Origin: Thamnocephalis sphaerospora
Taxonomy: Eukaryota; Zoopagomycota; Zoopagomycetes; Zoopagales; Sigmoideomycetaceae
Direction of reading: 5' to 3'
Assembly: GCA_003614735.1 (NCBI GenBank)
Contig: KZ992607.1
Span: 1 to 26,674 of the forward strand
Length of the DNA: 26,674 bases
Both the position numbers and the translations under genes were made by a program. Shown piece by piece: positions 20,877 to 26,674 of this stretch (its first letter is position 1; each line of letters opens with the position of its first letter). The notes under the pieces are model-generated. The model was given only the letters and a program-made list of their open reading frames with translations, was not told the DNA's origin and did no database searches.

Positions 20877-22810
20877 TTATTCCTGCTTCAGCTTCTCTAC
20901 ATCCTCAGCCTTGCGAGACGGATAACGCCACCACTGCCACAGCAGCACCACAAAGACAATGTCATCTCGGAACGTGGCCAAGCGTGTGAGGGTGGGCATG
21001 GGGAATACCATGGCAAACAGGTCGTCTACAAACGTGTTGAGCGCGCGATACATGAAAACGCGCAGCGGCATTGCTGCCACTGACTTGAGCCGGTGGTTGA
21101 GGAAAAGCTGCGGCGTCAGCGTGATGCTAATGTATATAGCATAGAATCACACACGTTAGCGCAATGTGCAAGGCACAGGTGTAACTCTGCCACTTACAAG
21201 CCAAGCAGGTACATGCCCGCCATAAGCGCGTCAATCGCCCAAGCACGAAAACCAGCATGTTTCTGGAATACGAGCGACCACGCAGCATAGCCAATGGCCA
21301 GTGGCACGCATGCAAGGCCAATGGTGCGTGTGGATTGCCTATCCACATCGCGGCTTAGTTGCTCCGTTTCGGTGAGCATCGGCACGTCGGCATTGTCGCT
21401 CTTGCTTTTGTCGACGGTAGCATTGCGCTGAGCCGGCTTGATGGCCTTTGATGCACGCAAAACACGGCGCACCTTCCACAGCTCAACTGCACGAAATATG
21501 AATGTCGTCAGCAATGTCAACTCCTACGCCAAACATGCGCACGTGCACGAGCAAACATAAAACTGACCAGCAGCAGAAAGGCAGGCGCTGCCAATAAACA
21601 GTATGCTGGTATCGCGACGGCGCTCCCACAAAAAAACAACGGCCATGCAGCGCGACACAGCCTCGAGAATAACCGACATTCTGGAGACACCGGCGGTGTT
21701 TTCAAGCTTGCGCCAATGCGCCACATCCTCTTTGAACGCCAACCACTCAAAGAGCAGATGTAGCACGGCTGCCAGCAACGTGGCAAGCAACAGCCAAGGT
21801 TTGATGTCAACGAGCATCAGTCGGAACTTGTTGGCCTCAGCCGCCGAAATCCTTATGCCACCTGGTGCGACAGCCTGGTTCGCATCTGCTGCAGCAGGAG
21901 CACTCATTGCCCTGAAACTTGCCCAGAGAACACGGCTAATACGGAACCAGCCGAGAGTTGTCGTACACAAACGGATCTTTAGCGGTTGTGGCGCCAATGT
22001 CGCCATATCAATGGGCACCAGATCCTCTGCGCCGACCGTAAGCGGGCTCGGGTCCATCACCGGTAGATAGTGCATGAGGTAGTCGCGCTCTGCCCACGAC
22101 ATATACTGGTGAATATCTAGGGGCACGGCACTCCGCAGATAAACGGTGCGATCCCATACCACGTCCAGATCCAGACGTGGCACCCAATGAGCCACTGGCT
22201 CCCGTGGTGCTACCAGACTATCCTCCTGCTGCTTGTCCGGTGCTGTTTCCCCATCGACATTATCGCTGCTCAGTAGACTACGTTCCTCTTGAAGCTGCAG
22301 CGGTTGTTGCCGCACTAGCTCCGTAATGCGATGCGTCACCAGCCCATCCGGTACGTTGCGGCCCTCCTTTGTCGCGTCGCCAGCTTCTCCGTCGTCACTG
22401 TCTACCGGGTACAGGTATGCGTGTGCAAACAGCTGCTGCTCATGAGCAAACGCCACTGGCAGCGTTACATTCACCGTAGCCGCCTCATCCAGCGGCGTGG
22501 CATGGTCTGAAAGTGAAAAGACTTTGCTGCGCCACAAGAGCATCGCATCGCCTTCTGTGCGGTGGCTGAATGCCAACTCCGCACGAGGAGACGCGTAGAC
22601 CGCCGCACGAAAACGCTGCTCGGGCTCGTAGTAAGCACCGTGGCCTGGAAGTGGTCGGCCTTCTGCATCCGTCAGGCCAGAGACTTCATACAGGTACGGA
22701 ATATACGTCGTCGGTCGGAAGAACGTGTATACGTTGACCGCCAGTGCCAACAGATAGAGTGCTACTATTCCCACCGGCACCACGGTAAGCACCAGCGAAA
22801 AGCGCCCCAT
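20877..22810 (-). CDS. CLPTM1-family multipass membrane protein
   Basis: Three exons (22810-21568, 21486-21198, 21126-20877) give 593 aa. The C-terminal signature is clear: GFITLTPQLFLNHRLKSVA, then FMYRALNTFVDDLFAMV, then MPTLTRLATFRDDIVFVVLL. An N-terminal membrane helix (residues 5-27) precedes a long luminal domain with PLDIHQYMSW and PYLYEVSGL, then membrane helices from LLLATLLAAVLHLLFEW onward. CLPTM1-family proteins reside mainly in the ER; CLPTM1L is a lipid scramblase for glucosaminylphosphatidylinositol, and CLPTM1 retains GABA-A receptors in animals. A GPI-lipid role is the more likely one in a fungus, but this is by family only. The first splice is fixed by conservation: it joins GSACLSAA to VELWKVRR. 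The gene is divergent from uL30m, with 197 bp between starts. Confidence 0.93.
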
Positions 22811-23007
22811 GCAACGACAGAATAAAGGAGTACGGTGCAGCGCAAGGATAGTAAGGAATGCGTGTTTGCTGGTAAGCAGGAGGGGATTGGAGAAAGAAAC
22901 AAGGACTAGCGAGTGGGGGCAAGTCCATTCGATGCGGAGAAGCCGATGTTGATGCTTTCGCCTGCTTCTTCTCACTTGCGTTTCGCTGATCCTCCGTCAC
23001 CGATAGT
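22811..23007. promoter_or_regulatory. Divergent promoter of CLPTM1-like and uL30m genes
   Basis: These 197 bp lie between two start codons in opposite directions. No gene fits and no specific motif was identified. Confidence 0.45.
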
Positions 23008-23451
23008 ATGCTGGCCACGCGCGCATTCCTGCCCGGCCGCCTGGCCGCTCTGGCCGTTCGCCAATGCCGCATGTCGTCCACCGCTTCGAATGCTGCTGCT
23101 GCTGCTGCTGCCGCTGCAGTCGAGACTGCCGCCAAGACGGAAGCTGCGCCAGCTCCTCTTCTCAAGATCACACTCAAGCGCTCGCTGATCGGCCTGCACC
23201 CAAAGCTGCATCGCACTGCCCAGGGCATTGGTCTGCGGAAGCGTGGTCGCTCGGTGTATCAGCGCGCTTCCCCGGGCGTGGTCGGCTCGGTATTGCGGCT
23301 GAAGGAGGTAGCTCGGGTTGAGCGCGTTCCGGATCGCCTGGCACGAGCACTGGAGAAGGTAGAGAAGCCGCGCGTGTTGCGTCAAGCGGCGCCGCTCGGC
23401 TTTAAGATCGTCAGCAATGTGCTGGAGCAGCAAAAGGTACAGAGCCTGTAA
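23008..23451 (+). CDS. Mitochondrial large-subunit ribosomal protein uL30m
   Basis: A single exon of 147 aa. The N-terminus (MLATRAFLPGRLAALAVRQ) is basic and hydrophobic, without acidic residues, as in a mitochondrial presequence. A GCT-repeat-encoded run of nine alanines follows. The mature part has LKITLKRSLIGLHPKLHRT and GLRKRGRSVYQ, the conserved uL30 core in which a strand and a basic helix contact large-subunit rRNA, then VGSVLRLKEVARV. The C-terminal extension of about 45 residues is typical of fungal mitochondrial versions (yeast Mrpl33 itself is shorter). The protein belongs to the mitochondrial 54S subunit. The start is the first ATG of the frame and directly opens the presequence. 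Convergent with the SH3 gene. Confidence 0.9.
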   Translation: MLATRAFLPGRLAALAVRQCRMSSTASNAAAAAAAAAVETAAKTEAAPAPLLKITLKRSLIGLHPKLHRTAQGIGLRKRGRSVYQRASPGVVGSVLRLKEVARVERVPDRLARALEKVEKPRVLRQAAPLGFKIVSNVLEQQKVQSL

Positions 23452-24007
23452 GCAACGCAGAAAGCAGCGCGCACCGGCCCGAGCGCTAGCACCGCTGTCG
23501 ATTCGCAGGAAACACCCGGACCCCTTGACTTGCGCTCAGGATGGCGACCGTAGATTGGCAGGCGGGCAGGCAGGCAGGCAGACCGCCGGTAGAGATACTT
23601 TTTGGCCGTAGCTGGCCAAGACATGGCAATGATGTAGCGCACAGATCAAAATACAGACGCGCTTTATGCGGTAACGCGTATAAATCGGCGCATGGTCGTT
23701 GGAAGCGCGCGCACGCGTACATATGCGTTGAAAGGCGCCAACGACGGGCGGAAAAGGCGTGGACACCAGAGGAAAGATGGGCCATAGCATGGCGATATTA
23801 GATAGCGAGGTTGTTTACCAGCACTGCAGCGCTCAATTCACGCGTGCATGTCGTCGGTGGCAGGCCAAAAAAGGCCGTTGCAGCTACTGCTATTGTTACT
23901 GCTGTTGCTACTGTGGGAAGCGTATAGGGAAACTGCGCGGCTGCGCGGATCAAACCTGCAATCATGGCCAGGCGCCGCAACCGAGCGTCCAGCATCAGAT
24001 CTCGTCA
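23452..24007. other. Convergent intergenic region with GGCA repeat, no gene supported
   Basis: This lies between the 3' ends of uL30m and the SH3 gene. A run of GGCA units lies at 23557-23581 and a TGC/TAC-like triplet-rich stretch at about 23880-23915. A 65-codon - strand frame (23798-23995) has one hydrophobic segment but starts 13 bp past the SH3 gene stop, so I do not call it. Confidence 0.4.
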
Positions 24008-25209
24008 CTACGCACGGTTCGTAAACTCGAGATACTTTTCGCGCACCAAGCAGTCACGGCCATCCTTGTGCGCTACGAGAATGCCCTGCTGCGACTGATA
24101 GCGTACCCAGCATTCCTCGCCGGCTTTGAACTGGATGTCGGCCGGATCTTCGGCGGCAAAGTCGCAGATTGCTTTGGCCGGCCCGGTGTACTCGTCCTGC
24201 GGATCCTCACTAGCGCTGTCTACATGAGCGGGTGGCGCCACCGAGCTGCTCTCTACATCATTTTCCGCCGGCCATTGACCGCCGTAGGTGGCGTGGAATG
24301 CGGCCAGCAATGCGTCCGCCGGATTTGCTGCCTGGTCCGCATCGTCAGCTTCGGCAGGCATACCAAAGAAACTGGCATCGGTGACCGACAAGCGTGAAAA
24401 CTCCTGGTGAACTCGCTTTCCGTGGTGACGAGGATCATCGGGCGGGTACGCAAAATCGCGAACGATGACGACTACAGTGTGCATCGGGAGCATGCCGTTA
24501 GCCGCGAATGTGTCCTCGCCACGTCACTGATGCGTGCGTGCAGCCATCTGTATGGTTACGCGATCTGCGGTTACTTACCGGGCGGGAAAAATTGGGCCGG
24601 CAGGAGACGCGAAGTTGAGTCGTGGTTGGCCTCTTCGCTGTCATCGGGCGCGGTGCAGAAAGAGTCCTCGGCATCCGAATCTGCGCCGAGAATCTCGGTA
24701 GGCACGGCCGACACGGGGCGTGACATTACCCTGTCCTCGCCGGACGCATCATCATCATCCTCGATACTGGCGTCGTCGTGAGCGGTCTCCATGACCGATG
24801 TAGCCAGCGATGCGCTCTGACCGGCGCCCGTCAAGTCCACAGGCCCGGCAGCGGTGATGGCTACGGGTGCCGCGAGTCCAGCCGGGACATCCGCTGCCTT
24901 GTGCGATGATGATGCTGACGGACGCGCTGTCTCTATCGACTGCGCCTGCGTCGAAGACGGTCGCGGCTGCTGCTGCTGGTGCTGGTGCTGGTGTCGCTGC
25001 CGCCGACTGCGCTCGGCCGGGTCCTCGTCCGACGAATAGTCCTCTTCCTTGTAGCCACCATGCTTTTTCGTGCAAAACTCCTTGGCGTCTGGCGTGATGA
25101 CGCCAGAAGAGCGCTTCAGCTCCTGATGCCCCTCTGAGCCATACCGCTCATGCTCCATTATCACGTCAATGTCTACGTTCAAACACAAGGTATCAGTGCC
25201 GTCGGCCAT
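24008..25209 (-). CDS. SH3-domain protein of Nbp2/Skb5 style
   Basis: Two exons (25209-24579, 24471-24008) give 364 aa. The last 60 residues form an SH3 domain: AKAICDFAAEDPADIQFKAG is the ALYDF-like opening, then ECWVRYQSQQGILVAHKDG with Trp in an earlier place than the usual WW pair, and LVREKYLEF at the end. Before it lie HERYGSEGHQELKRS near the N-terminus, an HQHQHQQQQ tract, acidic Ser-rich regions, and FVRDFAYPPDD-like sequence just after the splice (VIVRDFAYPPDD). Fungal Nbp2 and Skb5 have a disordered region and one SH3 domain, and bridge PP2C phosphatase or PAK kinases to MAPK modules. That role is inference here, because SH3 domains are widespread. The domain lacks a standard second aromatic at the usual ligand groove, so binding preference may be unusual. 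Confidence 0.82.
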
Positions 25210-25455
25210 GGCGGATGAAAGCCGGTGTAGCCGAGGTCGGAATGAGTGTTGGTGGGGTGGTGCAGCGTGGTGCACAGAGAAGAGCAGTGCCGAGAGCGGC
25301 AAGAGACGCGTGCCAGAGCGGACGTACGCAGATGAAGGGCGAGAAAGGGGTATATATGCACAATGCGGCCAACAACAAACGGGAAGAAGGCGGGTGAGTA
25401 GACGGTGTGTGGGTTGGCTGGTCGCGAACGGAGCAGTAGACAGGTCAGGCGGCAC

Positions 25456-25492
25456 AAGAGAGAGAGAAGAGAGAGAGAAAGAGAGCGAGAGC
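25456..25492. repeat. GA/CT-rich tract upstream of the SH3 gene
   Basis: A purine run (GAGAGA-type with a few interruptions) on the + strand. On the coding strand of the SH3 gene it is a pyrimidine tract about 250-280 bases before the start codon. Confidence 0.7.
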
Positions 25493-25796
25493 GCACGCCA
25501 GGAGTGGGTCCACATGAATAACCTCGCCGCACTTGTAAACGTCAGGGCGTCGCAGCGGATGCGTAAGCTGCGACGGCTGCCCTTGTAGACGACCGGCAAA
25601 AAGGGTCAGCGGTGTGAAGGCAAGGCCCATGCATAGGCCTTCAGCTGCCTGTCTGGTCCGACACAGCGCTGTGTGTTGCGTTCCATGCTAAAACAGCGTG
25701 CCAATGGTGACGTACTGGTGGCAGGCACTAGTCTACACGTAGTGCAGTAAAGTAGTCGGCAAATGGAGGCGATGCTGATGCTGCTGACTTTTACGA

Positions 25797-25816
25797 GAAA
25801 CGCGCGCTTTTCGCGC
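25797..25816. promoter_or_regulatory. Candidate MCB/E2F-like G1/S element upstream of MCM5
   Basis: The element contains AAACGCGCGCTTTTCGCGC, with ACGCG and TTTTCGCGC cores, 110-130 bp before the MCM5 start. MBF (MCB, ACGCGT) and E2F (TTTSGCGC) sites typically control replication genes at G1/S. The match is by eye, and such CGCG words are not rare in GC-rich DNA. Confidence 0.4.
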
Positions 25817-25925
25817 TCCACCACCAAGACGGGCGCGTTCCTTTTCTCAACGGCACATTGCACCCTCACCTCCGCTTGTACCGCGGCCCAGGCTACATCG
25901 CAGCGTCCGACCGACTGTCTCCATC

Positions 25926-26314
25926 ATGAACGCCTTTGGCTGGGATTCGGGCAAGATCTACAGCAGCGAAGTGCTGCCGGGCGAATTCCAGGAGGACTCG
26001 GCGTCGACGCTTCAGCAAAAGTTCTACAGCTTTGTGCAGAACTTTCGCCTCGGCAACGACTATGTCTACCGGTAGGCTGCATTGTGCGCACCGTGTCGCA
26101 CTGACAGCGGCGGTTGTCGTCCATGCTGTCCATGTATGCGTGTATGCGTGTGTGTGTGTATGTGACGGCACATGCTAGCTGGACGCAGACAAAGCAGATG
26201 GGTTCGTCGGTTGGCTAACCACAGTGTATATATGCGCCTACGCTGATCGGCAGTGATCAGCTACGCCAAAATCTGATGGCGCGTGAATACGTGCTGGAGG
26301 TGGATCTGGGTCAT
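25926..26314 (+). CDS. MCM5: MCM5 replicative helicase subunit, N-terminal part, interrupted
   Basis: Exon 1 (25926-26071) and exon 2 (26254-26314) encode the first 69 residues: [60 protein letters not shown]. This matches the start of MCM5, a subunit of the MCM2-7 hexamer that unwinds DNA at replication forks. The intron (26072-26253, 182 nt) is GT-rich. After EVDLGH the expected leucine and helical NTD residues do not follow. Instead the + strand carries reverse-complemented MCM5 sequence from 26315 on (next entry). In the + frame the protein would continue with unrelated residues. As presented, the gene cannot make a normal MCM5, which is essential, so an inversion artefact or an unusual allele must be considered. 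Confidence 0.9.
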
Positions 26315-26674
26315 ACTGGCACTGCACGGTTGACCAGGAACCTGCACGAGTGCAGCGTCGGTACTTGTCAGCCTAGTACCAGCATGACACATGCACACAA
26401 TTGCCCACCGATCGGCCACCAGGAGCATGTGGCGTGGAAGTTCGCCAACCGGCACCAAGTCTGGCGCCTCCTGCAGCTTTAGAGTCTGCTGATCTACAAA
26501 GTTGCAGCGATCATGAACAATCACATATGGATCCATGGGACACTTGCTCTTTTCGCCTGGCAAATCAACGCTGCGTTCAGGCCAAGGCAGTAATAGCGTT
26601 AGTCCACTCTAGCGATAGCTCTGACCGCACGACGGCCTACCTGTCACAGCGACGCGGCAGCTGAAGGCCAGAGA
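26315..26674 (-). CDS. MCM5: MCM5 internal segment on the opposite strand, partial and inverted
   Basis: On the - strand this encodes the MCM5 region from the zinc-finger end to the OB domain. The exons are 26674-26641 (LPRRCD), 26570-26409 ([39 protein letters not shown]) and 26341-26316 (FLVNRAVP). The introns 26640-26571 and 26408-26342 have intact splice sites, including GACTAAC before the first acceptor, and phases agree. The segment runs toward lower coordinates into the sense N-terminal exon and stops abruptly at about 26315. It is not a separate gene: both its N-terminal and C-terminal continuations are missing. In normal MCM5 it would lie roughly 150-190 residues after the breakpoint in the sense exon. 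The window ends before the far breakpoint. Confidence 0.88.

Larger units (their letters stand above)
25210..25925. promoter_or_regulatory. Divergent promoter of the SH3 gene and MCM5
   Basis: These 716 bp lie between two start codons in opposite directions. A GA tract on the + strand (25456-25492), meaning CT on the SH3-gene strand, resembles the pyrimidine leader of other genes here. Closer to MCM5 is a CGCG-rich element (25797-25816). No other coding sequence is supported. Confidence 0.5.

Noticed and set aside
23798-23995. 65-codon - strand frame with one hydrophobic segment
   Set aside because: It begins 13 bp after the SH3 gene stop codon on the same strand, leaving no room for a promoter, and has no family likeness.
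26276-26482. Open frame on the + strand running through the MCM5 junction
   Set aside because: Up to 26314 it is MCM5, but beyond that it is simply the antisense of MCM5 codons and introns, so it does not represent a natural extension.

Overview
This looks like a compact nuclear genome segment from a basidiomycete yeast. Genes are densely packed on both strands, and most introns are 50-90 nt with GT..AG ends and CTAAC- or CTGAC-like branch points. Several gene pairs are divergent with only 90-200 bp between start codons. The gene repertoire is fungal: SNG1/DUF3533 proteins, an Mkk1/2-type MAPKK and a fungal 7TM receptor. Ustilaginomycotina, perhaps a Malassezia-like species, is my best guess. 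It rests on style and gene content, not on a marker gene. No prokaryotic, viral or transposon genes were recognised.

Layout: (1) 195-2733 (+), a nine-exon gene for a helical protein, possibly Sec39-like. (2) 2797-3815 (-), a class I glutamine amidotransferase-like protein. (3) 3909-4937 (+), an unrecognised coiled-coil protein. (4) 5397-5950 (-), Elongin C. (5) 6060-7252 (+), an Age2/SMAP-type ArfGAP. (6) 7359-9083 and 9452-10918 (-), a tandem pair of SNG1-like membrane proteins. (7) 12114-13636 (-), a cell-wall-integrity type MAPKK. (8) 14394-16470 (+), a 624-aa orphan. (9) 16989-18452 (-), a 7TM receptor, possibly STE3-like. (10) 19602-20674 (-), ribosomal protein eL37. (11) 20877-22810 (-), a CLPTM1-family protein. 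(12) 23008-23451 (+), mitochondrial ribosomal uL30m. (13) 24008-25209 (-), an SH3 protein of Nbp2/Skb5 style. (14) 25926 to the window end, MCM5. Exon boundaries were placed by hand from splice consensus and checked for phase; every multi-exon model given closes in frame except the interrupted MCM5.

Most genes are unrelated housekeeping neighbours and do not form a cluster. The links I can see are modest. The MAPKK and the Nbp2-like SH3 protein both have relatives in cell-wall-stress MAPK signalling. The SNG1 pair is a local duplication.

The most unusual observation is at the right edge. MCM5 starts normally on the + strand, but at about 26315 it switches to a later part of MCM5 on the - strand. 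That part keeps its own splice sites and reading frame. This is the signature of an intragenic inversion or of a misassembly. I found no clearly new multi-gene system.
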